A DNA stretch of 64,000 bases from Hymenopellis radicata (Eukaryota; Basidiomycota; Agaricomycetes; Agaricales; Physalacriaceae): contig JADNRX010000103.1 of assembly GCA_015501595.1 (NCBI GenBank), positions 1-64,000 on the forward strand, given 5' to 3'. The notes under the pieces were generated by a model. That model made no database searches, had not been told where the DNA came from, and saw nothing but the letters and a program-made list of their open reading frames with translations. Within the stretch, counting starts at the first letter, position 1. Every line of letters begins with the position of its first letter. The translations under genes and the position numbers were made by a program. Shown here one piece after another: positions 35,081 through 47,224 of the stretch.

Positions 35081-36366
35081 TGGTAAACTCTGGCTGTAGC
35101 TCTCTCTTAGCTTGCCCACTCAAATTTCGTGCGCCTGTCGCTCCTCAATAGGACCCATGACGGCTATCTGCCTACACCCCAGTCCTGCTTACGGCTTCGC
35201 GCGGGCTAAGCGGTTCGGAGAGATGGATGGGGGAATGGGGTCACTTCGGCGATTTGCAGGCAGGACGGAGAACACAGAACAGCAGATGTATGATACGTGC
35301 AGTACGGTTGTTTCATTACGTGCCTTGCAGACTCACTTGGACGTTGTAGGAAAAGGATGAGGCAAGGCCTCTCGGATCATTCCTTCCGTTATTTGGCTTC
35401 GTAGGCGCCGGTGGACAATCCCGACGTCGCAGCGCCACAGGGTCTGTCCCCACAAATCGTACTGGCGCGCACGATTTGTATGTTCACACCGGCGATTCGT
35501 TTCTTCCCTCCCAGTTCCCTCCTCTCTCTCAAGTCCGTGCACCCTGGGCCCGCCCCTTGTTCCCGCCGGCAGCAATGGTCTAACATGAAATGATAATCAT
35601 CCCCAACCCACGAAAAGATCGCACTCTTCGAATTGGTTATCGCAGCCGGGCCCATTTGATCCATTTTGCATGCGCGCAGATTAGATTAGATTGCCTTTTC
35701 TTCGCACGACCGTGACGGAGGAGCAGCAGGCGGCGGAGTAAGTACAAGTGCCTTCGCAGGGACGGGCTGGGACGGGGCGTAGACTCAGAGTGACATGGCG
35801 AAGCACGACGGGCTTCGTTGGCCCGGAACGAAACTCCGTGCCAGAAAATACCGGTCGACAGCGTTTAACCTGCGATGGTGGACGTCGTCAATCAGCGACT
35901 TGGAAGTATTGCTATTAGACTGGCGTACACACCCCTGGGGATCGACGCATGTTCCGTATTCTTCATGCGAGCTCTGATGTAACCCCCGTTCCAACGAAAA
36001 AGTGCGATTCCGTCGACAATTCTCGGCCCGGGCGACATACAGTCTCCGTTTCTTTCGTATGTCAAGATTCGGAGGAAAAGGGCTGTCCCACCTTGCAATA
36101 CTGTGCGCATTATAATTAATTTGTTGCTGGCAGGAAAGGCACGTCACCAGGGAAGATCATCCGCAGATTGGTACGCAGTGCCTTATAAACGAGCACCACC
36201 ACAGGACCCACTTTGACAGCCTGAACGACAATCGCCACCATATCAACGCCCCCACTCCCCTCCACCTTCGTTGTCTCGTGGTTTGCGATTCTTGCGCCTG
36301 CCTATTATCCATCGTCTTCTCATCTGGCCTCCTGTCATCTAACGACTCGTACTATCCAAAGACCCT
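35081..36366. other. Intergenic, no gene recognised
   Basis: Open frames on both strands (35389-35664, 35785-36147) have no recognised domain. The 3' end should include the promoter of the F-box gene at 36367; a pyrimidine-rich leader precedes the ATG. Confidence 0.4.
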
Positions 36367-38002
36367 ATGCCAATTATAGCACTCCCAGCGGATATCTTCC
36401 TCTGCATATTCCGGTTCCTCAACATCGCCGACATACTCAGGTTCAGACAGGTTGATTGCTCTTTGTTATTAGTGCCCCAATGCCATCTCACCTCATTTCG
36501 TCATTTTAGGTCTGCCGACCATTACATGACCTGGCGCGCTTAAAAAGCGTGTGGCACATGCTCCTGCGCACGCAGATCCTGGCGCGGGACATCCCCTTTC
36601 CTTCTGCGTCTGCAGACTGGCTTGAATCGCTGAGCTCGAGGGAGCTGGAACGGCTTGTGCGACGCGCCATTCGCGTCCGCAGGAACTGGACTACGGCAGC
36701 GCCGCGCGCGACGCGACAAGTAGAGATCCAGACGAGCGATATTACGAGGAGCCCGGCGCAGCAGCGTGCTATCAAGGAGTTGAAGCTTTTACATCGCGGT
36801 TCTCATCCATATCTTCTGTCAGCTACTATAAATGTCCAAACCGGGACACAGCATCCTCTCCTCGTGATCGAGTGCTGGGATATACAACGCGTTCCGTTTT
36901 GTATAGCAAGAAAACACGGTCCTTGGGCCGGGAGCGTGCTCTTCAATGCGGATCCTTCGTTTCCGCCTTCTGTCGCCATTCAAGGTTTCAACGAGTACGA
37001 AAATCAGTGCGCCTCGGATTGAGTTGGTTGCTAATCAATATTGTCAGCGTGCAGATATTATCCCTGTCCACAGTCGCTCACTCTTTCAACTCGACGTTCA
37101 CGCCCGTCGCGCGCCTGCCTGTTTCCGTCGGACGTTTGATATCTTTTTCAGGCCGGGTGATAATTGCCCTAGAATCAGATGGGCGACTCTTCATGTACGA
37201 CTCGAACCGCGCCCACCATCGCATGGAGCTGCTCAGCCCGTCGCTACCTCCTCTAAACGCCCATTTTGTACACCCAAGCCAACAGGTAAGTCGCAACATC
37301 GCCAAGTATCTCCTCGCTCACGTCGAAACCTAGTCAGACGCGTGCTATGAGGCCATTATCACAGACGAATACCTTGTCCTCCTCCGCGCGCGATATATCG
37401 CCTTCTACGCGCTGCGCACCTTCCGGCGCGGCCCTGCCACCATGCACGGCGCACTACACCCCGCGGTGTACCACGTCTGGCAGACGCCCATCGACAGCGG
37501 GCGTATCGCCCATCGTGTATCCTACAACGCTACCCGCGCCAGGACCGAACCGCCGCTAAACATCGTCGTGCGATTCGCGAGCGCGTATCCTTGGCCCACG
37601 AACATGCTCAACCACTACATCCTCCACCCCAATCCTGACTACCTCCCCCACCTTGGCGTATCAACCGACAATGCGCCGTACGAGCTTGGCCCGACGCACC
37701 TCCAGACGCTCTCTGCGCCGCTGCGTCTGTTCTCCCAAACCGATTTGGTTATCGGAGAGTATAGCACCTGCGTATGGCTCGACTCGCACACAGAGGCGTA
37801 CTTTCAACAATCAGCCACTGGACAACGTCTTGCTGGAAGAGTTCTCAAAGAAAGATATTCCACATCCTCCACATCCTCTGTTGCATCTGTTCTCAACGTC
37901 CATGACACGGATACTTGGCACCAGCTAGCCATCGACGAGCGTCACAGCCGGATAGCGATTGGAGCGCAGGACGGGCGGGTCACTGTGATGGACTATGCTT
38001 AG
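36367..38002 (+). CDS. F-box protein of the fungal F-box/beta-propeller type
   Basis: ATG 36367 starts directly with the F-box: IIALPADIFLCIFRFLNIAD, split by a ~60 bp intron from VCRPLHDLARLKSVWHMLL. Later exons give a long region with repeated short strands (YLLSATINVQ, LLVIECWDIQRVPF, VQILSLSTVAHSFNSTFTPV, RVIIALESDGRLFMYDS, IITDEYLVLLRARYIAFYAL, LAIDERHSRIAIGAQDGRVT) and a stop at 38000-38002. Such strands fit a WD-like propeller, as in other basidiomycete F-box proteins of this layout. Four introns keep the frame and no disruption is visible. Target unknown. Confidence 0.75.
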
Positions 38003-38154
38003 CAGGTCAGGATCACCGGATACGAAGCCGACATGAAGCAGGCAGGCATCTACGCACGAAACCATCGGGGAGTCCCACACGCAGGTATGCAATCAGTACA
38101 CTCCTTATATTGGCATACATGTAAATAATACATTTTAGATTCGTTTCTTCAGCT

Positions 38155-39550
38155 TCATGGGATGGAAGCGATGAGGACCTGCGGATCATCAGTTTTGAGG
38201 AGACGAAGAACGAAAGTATACATACTGCAGAGGGAGTAAGGCCAAGATCTCGTAAAGACTTTTCGAAATCTGAACGTGCGAATGTCTTTCTAGGACAGTG
38301 TCAGGGTAAATTGCAAACTGGCCATGTAAAGAAGCGTACCTCGGGAAATGCATGGCGAAGGACACGGTGTCGACATCAACACTAAGGTTCTGACCCGCAA
38401 GATACTCGGCAACTTCACGTAACGCTAGACAGGGTGTTAACGAGGAGAACGCGAGCAGCATGTGAACGACTTACGCGCATCGCTTGACAGTGTCGCCGTG
38501 TATGGCTGTCCGCCTGACGACATGCGTATTTGCAGACGTGTTTCTTTAAAGTCTTTGCCTTTGACACCGGAAGGAGGCGGGGCAGTGGCTGCGGGTGCAG
38601 GAGCGCTTGACGAGGAAGAGTCCGGAATAGGCTGTCCATCGCGAATGGCCTTTTCCCTGGCCGCCTTTTCAGCGCGAGCCTTCTTGTCGGCTTCGATCTG
38701 CGCCTTGATAGCCGCGCGGGCTTTGGCATCCTCAATCTTGTCTGAAAATATACTTAAAATTTGCACTACGATGCTGTGAATACTCACCTCTCCGCTTTTG
38801 CTCTGCTTCCTTGATGGCTTCCTTTTGCCTCAATTCTTCTTTGATTGAATTCATATCCTGAATGAGATGAGCAACCAGATCGCGTAGGAAAATAAAAGAC
38901 CGACTTTGTTTGTCTTGCGGCGAATCTTCTCATTGGCCTTGTTATCTTCAACCTCCTCAACAGCTTTCCTGGCGCGTTTCTCGGCCATCTTTGCGCGAAG
39001 TTCCTCGAGTTTAGCCTTCTTTTCTTCCTCGGTGAGCGGTTTAATCTGGATGCTGATCAGAGCGGGAAACCTGAAAAGGAATGTAGAGCGTACCTCTTCG
39101 GTGGACTCCTCGAACGCTGTGTGGCCACTCTTCTCCGCGTGAAAGTTGGCGAGTGCCGTGTTTCTGAAACGTCTTGCCGCATTCAGAGCACTTGATACTC
39201 TTAAGAGGCCGTAAGCGATGCAGTAATAAGCGTACATGCAAACGTACCTTGGCTTCGAGACCATCGAGATTGGCGGCTGCGGCCGCGTCCTCGTCATCAT
39301 TATCCACGTCCATCGGTGCCGGCGCGGCTGACTCGGTCACTGCTTGCATATCCGGTACTGGCTGGCCTTCGTGCTCGAGAATATGGTCCATCGCAGGCTG
39401 TAGACCGCGATTGCCAGTTGCTTTGAGGGCCCCTACAGCGCCACGATTTTGTCAGATGCTGTGGTCAGCGTAGAGACAACGCGACTAACATGCAACGCGC
39501 GCGGCGTCGAATCCCATGCTGATCAGACTGTCTTTGTCGCTGGGCGCCAT
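38155..39550 (-). CDS. UBX-domain Cdc48/p97 cofactor (UBXN1/SAKS1-like) with UBA and C2H2 finger
   Basis: A probable adaptor that brings ubiquitinated substrates to the Cdc48/p97 ATPase. From ATG 39550 a UBA domain (LISMGFDAARVAWALKATGN; PAMDHILEHEG) is followed by an acidic linker. A C2H2 zinc finger comes next (KCSECGKTF, LANFHAEKSGH), then a highly charged coiled coil (EEKKAKLEELRAKMAEKRAR; DKIEDAKARAAIKAQIEADK) and a C-terminal UBX domain (KETRLQIRMSSGGQPYTATL, VSFAMHFPRKTF, DLGLTPSAVLIASIP). The FPR loop in MHFPRKTF is the p97-binding signature. Seven short introns; the last one brings the frame to a stop at 38155. No damage is seen. Confidence 0.85.
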
Positions 39551-40411
39551 CGTTGTCGTCGTCGTCGGCAGCGGTGGTGGTGGTTAATAGCAGAGTGCGT
39601 AATAGTCACGTTATGCGCAAGGCGCGGCGGTAACGCATTGCCATTTTGAGACGCCCGCCTTGATGATTACGTTAGCGAGTCAACTCTTCACTCTGACATA
39701 CATCTGCGAATTCTCGAATCTCTAGTACGACAAGATGCATGGTTCTTATCCCATTAACTCTACTAAGCAGTCGCACTCTTTGAACCTCGCTCTATGCCCA
39801 GTCCTTGAATCGAGCTGGCTATACGCTCTTGACGATCTTGGAGCCGGTACAGACGGTCTGGCGCAATTGCAGGCCTCTCCTCGATGAACGGGGATCCTAT
39901 TTCCTGACGGAGTAGGCTCTAACGTCCTGAGTCTTTTATTTATGACATCTCGCTCAATTGGCACTTGCGAGGCGACATGTTTTATGACAGAAATAGCTGC
40001 TCGATGTGAGTAAAAATAACTTCTCGAGATACTTTGCATATGCTCATTGGCACACTGTATGCAGGCGTCTACCAGCGCTGATGCGCGCGCTGATAAGGCG
40101 GCTTATCACTGACCAGTCGATACAGTTGTGAAGCCGTCTGACTGCTGTATACATTCCATGGTCTCGCAGGCAACAGCTACCTCTCGACAATATGATACCG
40201 GCGTGCTACAGCCTAAGCAAGGCGCTGGGACGTGAACCGAATATCGTCTTACGCCACGGCCCTGTGCCCTGATTGATTAACGCCTTAACCTATGTCGTTT
40301 CCTTACTGAAGTCTCCGGGCGTTACAACATGCGGCGTTTCGACGCCGCCTTATAAAAAACGCTTTTCTCAATGGACAAGCACCTTTACCGTTTCTCGCTT
40401 CTCCTGCAAGG
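39551..40411. other. Divergent intergenic region
   Basis: No gene is recognised. The region separates the UBX gene and the chitin deacetylase, which start away from each other, so it should contain both promoters. A minus-strand frame at 39746-40039 has no known domain. Confidence 0.4.
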
Positions 40412-42003
40412 ATGTTACGCTCGTTCTTTCTTCTCCTCACTTTCACGTCCACCGTCTTCGCTCATGGTCCCGTCAATCTTGGACTCAGGACCTGGCATCA
40501 AGACTCAGATCACCCGGTCCATAAGCTCTTCAAACGGGAGTCAACCGATGGCGTAGATTATCCCGACGTGGGATCACCTAGTACGTCTCTCCCACACAAT
40601 GTTCTGAGAGTGTGGCCTAACATGTTCTATAGCTTGGTCCGCCGCCTATCCAGCATCCAGCGCCGACCCCAGCGCCATGCCTCAAGAATGGAAGGATGCT
40701 CTAGCTGATGCTGTGTCGGCTGGAAAAATTCCAGACATTCCCGTCACCACCGTTATCAATAGTTGGACCACATACCCTGATGGTTCCGATGCTGGTGGTC
40801 CCGTCATCTGCTCTTCCTACGTGCAATGCAGAGGCGATGGGGATATTTGGGATGCACCCGATGGAAAGATCGGTATTGCCTTTGACGACGGACCAGCAGC
40901 GGTACGGACTAATCTTCTGTATCAATCTATGTTTAAAACTGACCTCTGTGTCGTATAGGGCACGAACAAACTCGTCGGGTTCTTATCCGAGCAGAACGAG
41001 ACTGCCACTCACTTTCTCATCGGCTCTAACATCCTCTCCCATTCTGACGAGTTCTTGGCAATTTTCAACCAAGGTGGCGACATTGCTGTCCATACGTGGA
41101 CACACCCATACATGACCAGTATGACTAACGAGCAGGTTATGGTTGAAGTACGTTACTCGATTACTTCACAGAACGAGCGTCAGCTCATGTAACGTCAGCT
41201 CGGATGGACGATGGAAATTATCCATAATTCTACAGGCGGGCGTGTCCCCAAGTATTGGCGCCCACCATACGGCGACTGCGATAACAGAGTTCGGGCTATC
41301 GCTCAACAGGTGAGTAGTTCGAGTTTGCTTTCTTTTCGACCACGATCGCTAACCAATTGTATGAAGATCTTTGGCATGGAGGCCATTCTTTGGAACCACG
41401 AGTCAGTATCGACGCTCCCTTTTGGGCGTCCTCCTGACCACCTTACAGCACGAACGATTGGAGCATAGGTTCAGACCCCAGCACCACCGTGGACTCCGTC
41501 GACGCCTCAATCACCGGCTGGCTTACTGGTGTGTAGTTATTCTTGGGCCACGGCTGGGTCTTGATGATTGTTTGTTCAGGTCCCAAAAGCCCCGGTCTTG
41601 CCATCCTCGAACACGAACTGACCGAAGACACCGTGCAGGCTTTCATGAACGCCTTCCCCGCCATGAAGGCCAACGGATGGGAAACTGCTTCCATTGCACT
41701 TCTCGCTTCGGATACTGGAAGCCCGTTATCAGAATGCCGATGGCACTGGCAACGATTCTACCGTTATCGAAGCCGGTGTTTTGTTGTCTGAAGAGCCGGC
41801 TTCGAGCGCGTTCGATACAGCTTCATCCACATCGTCGTCCGCGTCGAGGTTTGTCTTCGAACCAGTTTGATTGTCTCGGAGATTGACTTGTCCTGTTTAG
41901 CACCTCGGGATCACCGACAACCTCTGTATCGACTCGACCATCGTCGGCTGAACTAATAGTGCCCTTTCCTTGTCATTCTCGCGATCTGCACCGTGTTTCA
42001 TGA
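40412..42003 (+). CDS. Chitin deacetylase (carbohydrate esterase family 4)
   Basis: A secreted polysaccharide deacetylase that converts chitin to chitosan in the fungal wall. ATG 40412 gives a signal peptide (MLRSFFLLLTFTSTVFA). Catalytic motifs of the NodB domain are all present: GIAFDDGP (Asp pair), HTWTHPYM (metal-binding His residues), RPPYGDCDNRVR, and LEHELTEDTVQAF. Seven short introns join well up to 41580. Near 41726 one extra T shifts the frame; correct reading would continue YQNADGTGNDSTVIEAGVLL and a Ser/Thr-rich tail. An alternative final frame ends at 42038 with a hydrophobic stretch (CFMMLLFFMLMPFY), as expected for a GPI signal. Its last exon is the source of relics at 25.1 and 47.3 kb. 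Confidence 0.83.
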
Positions 42004-42180
42004 TGCTACTTTTCTTTATGTTGATGCCATTTTATTAAGGACTTGATTTGGGACATTATCTGGACTTGATTTGGGACGTTATTTGGACTTCTAATGACTA
42101 TTACTGTTATGCATTCCTCGAACCACAATCGTACAACGAAGGTGGATGATTTTAGAAAAACTCGACGTCATCACTACTAC

Positions 42181-43244
42181 TTAGGGCGTAGTTCTACCAG
42201 GTGTCCTCCGAGTCCATGTCACTACATCTGTGCCCATCTTAGTATATTTGAAAGAGGCTAATGGTGTTGTCTTTGCAATCCTCAAGAAATTGCATCTGAT
42301 GTCTGCCATCCCTCTGTTTGAGCACTGGTCTAGAAATCCCCAGTCCAAAAAGTCATCGTCACGTTTCTCGTACCAATCTAACCCATCGACTGCATGTAGT
42401 GGGTGATGTTCCGGGAAAACGAACACGAGCCGCGGGTCATCTCGGATTGACTTCCACTGGACAGGGATGCCTGCACCATTGGTGCGCGCGCGAGAGGATA
42501 CCAGACTAAACGTAAGCCTAGTGAGCGTCTCCGGAAGCCTACACACGACGTGATCCACCGCTTCGTTAAAATCTCCGACTCCGAGAGCTTCGAGAGCATT
42601 CCCTGAAAGCCGGAGATGAGTGAGTCCTGGGCACCGCCTGAATATGATGGACCATGCATCTTCGAAGGTATAGAGGGAAATGAATGAAGCAAAGTCGAGA
42701 TGAAGATGGGTCAAGGATGGGGATGTCATCCCAATGAGGAAGTCAAAAATGTCAAATGAATCTAGTTCCTTCCACGGTACTGCGAGGGACAAATGAGTTG
42801 GATGCGCATGCATTGCTGATGGAAGAGGCATTGGGCAAGGTGCATCGACCCAGAATGCGAAACGCTCGATGCTTGTACAAGCTGTCAAGACGACAGCCAT
42901 ACTATCGGCGAGCGGGATGCCTGTCTCGGGGAAGTACTCGAGATTGCCGATTCTCAAAACTTTGACCGTGCGACGAAAGAAGTCGGGATTGTTCCGAGAG
43001 GTGATAGTGACGGCAAAGGCGTAAAGCTGGGTGGGTGTGTCAAGAGTGACGGTATGGTGCAGAATAGGTTCTATCCTACAAGACTGATTAGTATGGAGTC
43101 ACGTTCAAATCGACATACTTACCATTGGCGGACATCCTTTGAAACGAGGGTGAGGTTGTAGGCGGTCGTGAATCGATCCGACCATGCCGCCTCCTCCAGA
43201 AGGAGCCGCACCACATCCAAAGGCAAATCTGGGAAGCATGCCAT
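42181..43244 (-). CDS. F-box-like family, type B (P3B), intact
   Basis: The only fully open type B gene here. Exon 1 (ATG 43244) encodes CFPDLPLDVVRLLLEEAAWS and VSKDVRQW. After a ~55 bp intron exon 2 runs without stops: IEPILHHTVTLDTPTQLYAF, NNPDFFRRTVKVLRIGNLE, CTSIERFAFWVDAP, SPSLTHLHLDFASF, CPGLTHLRLSGNALEALG, ETLTRLTFSLVSSRART, LVFVFPEHHPLHAVDGLDWY and DDFLDWGFLDQ, with a stop at 42181. The repeated LTHLxL patterns suggest leucine-rich-repeat folding behind an F-box-like N-terminus. Its 3' end lies about 180 bp from the intact chitin deacetylase 3' end, so this may be the ancestral location. Confidence 0.8.
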
Positions 43245-43311
43245 CTGTGAGTCTGAGACAAGTTGGGTGTTCAAATGCAAGTACACCCGGCCCGGCCTAC
43301 ATGCTGCCAGA

Positions 43312-43327
43312 TTCGGAAGACGCCGAA
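43312..43327. promoter_or_regulatory. Inverted repeat TTCGG-N6-CCGAA in P3 promoter
   Basis: TTCGGAAGACGCCGAA in the 126 bp between the P3B and P3A start codons. The same element is found in P4 and P5. CGG-N6-CCG is the spacing recognised by Ppr1-type Zn2Cys6 regulators; binding here is inferred only. Confidence 0.6.
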
Positions 43328-43370
43328 AGTTGCTCCTTTGTTCAAACCGCCAAAGTGAACTCTCGACGCC

Positions 43371-44493
43371 ATGGATTTGGCTTCAGTCAAGTCATTTCCT
43401 GATTTCCCTACCGACCTGGCGCGTTCTTTCTTCGAAATGGCTGCATGGGAGGACCCGTGCACCGCTGAGCACCTCACTCGCGTCTCAAAAAATGTTCGCC
43501 AGTGGTGAGCGACCTCACTGGTTCATTTAAACGTATATATGCTCACGCCTATGTGCCCATTAGGATTGATCCCATACTGTACCACACCGTCATTCTCTGC
43601 ACCGTCACACAGCTCGCCCAATTCCACCAATCGATAACGCTGCGCAACGACTCCGCGTTCTTTGCCCGGAGCGTCAAAATACTCCGCCTTGGCAATGTCA
43701 AAAGTGCTGAATTTGCTGTCCCTGTATGGGTAGATAGGCCTCCGTTGGAGACACAAATGGAGCTCGTCCGAAATGTGTTTAACGCATGTAGTGGCGTGAG
43801 GCGCCTTGCTTTCTGGCTTCGGCTAAACGAGCAAGGAGTCCTGGACGAGGTCACTGGCGTCAGTGGCAGTCGCCATCTTACCCATCTGTCTGTGCTTGAT
43901 GTGATGCCCCCTCCCCCCTTTACTCATATGTACATCAAGTTCTTGCCACCGTCGCTTACCCATTTTCATTTGGACAACAAGCGTTACAACATCGGGGAAA
44001 CTGGCGGTATATCCCATGGGACATTTTTACCGCATTCCCCCGACTCTCTCACATCTGTCTTTCCGGTATGATTGCTACCGTTTTCCTATTCCCTGACTTG
44101 GTAGCGTCGCTCGTGGATTCCGTCGCCGCCCTACCACGCACCGTCACCACATTTGTGCTCATTGTAGACCACGGCCTCAGCTTGCCTTATGAACGGATAG
44201 CATCTCAAGTTGAGACTTTCCGGGCGGTTTCGGATCGTTTGGTGGTCATCAGTCGTAATAGCTCTTATTTGGGGCAGATCTCGCACCTCCATTGCTTTTC
44301 GGAGGATCACACCTTTGAGTCAGACTGGGACATGGATCGGGTATGGGTATATGGGAGTTTGCGGACATTTGTCTGGCTAAGCAGAATCAAAGACGACAGG
44401 ATCAGTATGTCTTTCGTTGTTTCTATCCGTCAATTCTGTTTTCTGACACGGAAATTCAGAGAAGTCGACGATGTCCCTCCGAAAGGAGAATAA
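43371..44493 (+). pseudogene. F-box-like family, type A (P3A), frameshifted
   Basis: Exon 1 (ATG 43371) encodes KSFPDFPTDLARSFFEMAAW and VSKNVRQW. Exon 2 starts IDPILYHTVILCTVTQLAQF, NDSAFFARSVKILRLGN, and reads on to PPSLTHFHLDN. Around 43990-44010 the frame shifts; the rest (YIPWDIFTAFPRLSHICLSG, VDSVAALPRTVTTFVLIVDH) is in the next frame. The final small exon would give QEVDDVPPKGE with stop at 44491-44493. It resembles P2A most closely, and both have module X downstream. Confidence 0.75.
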
Positions 44494-44659
44494 GAAACGA
44501 TTCAGAACTTAGACGACCGCATAATGCATGTAGAAGCGGGCCAAGTAGGCGCCGCCGAGAAAAGTTGTGGAGGGAAACTCGATATGTACTACTAGTACCA
44601 GTTTGCGCGTTCCGAGCATCACTCATTCATGGACTTCGATGTAAGCCTTATCAGTGTGT

Positions 44660-44965
44660 GTTTTAGATTGTACAATGATAGCCGTCAGTATACGTTTCGC
44701 AGAGGTACTCGACCTTGGAATGGAACGCAACGGTGACGAACATCGTCTCTGTTTCTTTCCACCATCCGCCTCAACAGTTTCTTTTTGTGACATCAGACAA
44801 TCAATCCCCTACGCGCATCTCATTACTACTTCAGGCCGCCCACATCTCAAGACAGCTGCTTACCATGGAAAAGGCCAGGTAATCCTCGGCATACCCGGCC
44901 TGTCCACTCTGCTCAACGATCACAACGGAGTGAGCCTGTTCCTGGCTGCTTACCTCTGACTCTGT
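44660..44965 (+). other. Duplicated module X, copy 2
   Basis: Homologous to the minus strand of 22075-22494. A readable frame gives RLCFFPPSASTVSFCDIR and HLKTAAYHGKGQVILGIP, without a recognisable domain or splice signals. It lies between P3A and the F-box/LRR pseudogene. Confidence 0.5.
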
Positions 44966-45057
44966 GGAATCACGATGTGGACTTAATGCGTATGGGGGTA
45001 GGTTAATCTACACGACACGAGCCTAAGAAATTACTGTCTTGCTCGCGTAAAATTTAA

Positions 45058-46958
45058 ATGTGTCCCGCCACAGTTCACTCCACGTGCCATAACGGACACA
45101 TTTGGACATCATCACCGTCACATGTCCAGTGCACAACCTCTATTGTTTGCACATATGTGTGCATCGACAAACCTTTGTTGCTCTCTACCACCATCCACCA
45201 GCCATTGACCGCTTTCTGGATACCGTGCGTAGCCGCCCTCCGAACAGATTTACTAATACTAAGACACACTTTCAGATATCATCATGTGCAAAAAGACCGA
45301 CGCCTTTCCTCAGTGCTCCGACTCGATGGGCGCGCGCTTCCTTGCACGCCTCATTACGAGCCTCCCCATTGTCAAGGTCGACGTCGTCCCGGCGCTCAGC
45401 GAAGCGCGCTTACCAGTAACGCGCTGGTCTGAAACGAGCGCCGATGCCGCGTACCCATTCCAGTCTGCCGCTCAAACACTCCCGTGCGAACTCGTTTGCC
45501 TCATCTTCTCCTTCCTCGACTGGTATTCCCCACGTCGTCTGGCGCCCGGTGTCTACGGACCATTCTGGGCGGCGACCCATGTATGCCATCAATGGCGTGA
45601 AGCACTCCGCGGCGAGGCCCCGCTTGTGGAGCAAACTGGCGGTGTGTATGCCTATCGCGGGCGACTGCCATAACCGAAAACCGTATCTGGCAACTTTTCT
45701 CCGGCGCCCTCGAGAGAAGCAAGAAGTTTCCCCTCCACATCGAATTCTATTCCCCTCGCATGAGCTTTGGGACCACACAGGTGCTTATGAAGATCAATGG
45801 ATGTCGCGCCCCGTATCAAGTCGCTTCGGTTAGAGCTTCCCATGCGTTTCATCAATATCCTCTTGTCTCCGGGAAATACAACCTGCTTCTCAAAGGTCGC
45901 CTACCTTCGGGTGAATGGCAGGCTCGACGCGGATTGGAAAGTGTGGACCCTGTCTTGTGGCAGCGGACGTTCCCTGCCCTCGTCGACGTCCGGCTTGAGG
46001 GACTGGGTGGGCGATACCTGACGAGCATTTTGGGGCCGTGTACGTGGAAAGGTATAGACGTCCATCTTTTAGCAACCAATGTAGAGGACTTGCGGATTTC
46101 GGCGGAGTTGCTCAAGATGATAAAAGACAGTCCCAATCTACAGTCCATCCAGTTTAACTCCTCCTGGTTCCGCCACTGGAGTATGAGGATCCCGTTGTCC
46201 CAGACGCATCACCATCTTGGCATGAAGCGTACGACGCGGTGTTGTCGACATTTAATGCTTCAACGATCAGCTACTCTGTCCGGTATTTGCATCTAGGGAG
46301 TTGGGAAGCCGGTATTCTGCCAGCTATATTGACGTTGCCAAACCTTTCGGCCTTGAACATGAACATCGAATCGCTGAACGCGGATGACGCTCGCGCAACA
46401 CGTATCTTTACCGTGTCGAGCACCTCCTCACCCGCTCCCAATTCCCTTAACCTCGTTCAGTCTGACGATGACTGATGTCCACGAGAAACATTTTTGCGCT
46501 ATTGTTGGACTGTATGCCCCAGTTGAGAAATCTTACCCTCAACTTCCAGGCGGATACTTACCCTTGGTTGCCTGGAGTTCTTATTCGAACGACCTGAAGC
46601 TTAGAGATGCCGGAGATGAGCGTGCATTCACATATCTTCCCAGTCTGTGGAGATTGAGATTGGAAGTGATGCCGTCGTTTTGCCATCGGGGGATGCAGTA
46701 CTACCACGGATTCGGCGATGGAGAGAGCACAGCTGCACAGATACAGAACACCAACCAGGCATTCGTTGAAATGGTACTCGACGGTGGGATACAGTCGACG
46801 ATGAGGTTCCCGTGTTGTCCTTGATCGAGCTCGATGTGTCGACACGGCCGGTGGGCTGCTGAATCTTGGTCGTTCAAGCATTGGTCTTGTGGAAGACCGG
46901 AGGTCGTCTCTTTCGACTGTCCGGTTTCGAAATGCTGAGCAGGACCAGGAGACGTTAG
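45058..46958 (+). pseudogene. F-box/LRR pseudogene, inverted copy of 25321-27186
   Basis: Same order of sequence as the intact gene on the minus strand at 25.3-27.2 kb, including its 5' flank (AATTACTGTCTTGCTCGCG region). The F-box is still readable (QTLPCELVCLIFSFLDWYSP). The frame is broken by single-base insertions near 45619 (GCCCCGC instead of GCCCGC), near 45672, near 45798, and more downstream (46180, 46400-46480, 46690-46800). The C-terminal LRR pieces (LVDVRLEGLGGRYLTSILG; NLSALNMNIESL) alternate among the three frames. No product is expected. Confidence 0.88.
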
Positions 46959-47224
46959 TTCCTTAGATTCACAATTTGTAACCGTTATTTAATTTGTTCC
47001 AGAATCCAGATTCCATACTACCTAATGAAATTGCCTCTTATGTATGTTTGTATGACCAAGTTCGTTCATTTCGATTCAACCGCTGATAAACGCAGCTATT
47101 GCGAAACTCCCAGAAATCACTCGTCTTGAAATAATCTATTTGGTGTGGCACCGCGATCGTGATCCTGCTGGAGCGCCCTCCCACACACAGTGAGATCGAG
47201 AGCTCAGAGCTGGAGATGAGTTTG

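Noticed and set aside
35389..36147. Minus-strand open frames in the 35-36 kb gap
   Set aside because: No start context, splice sites or known motifs; they look like random frames in GC-rich DNA.
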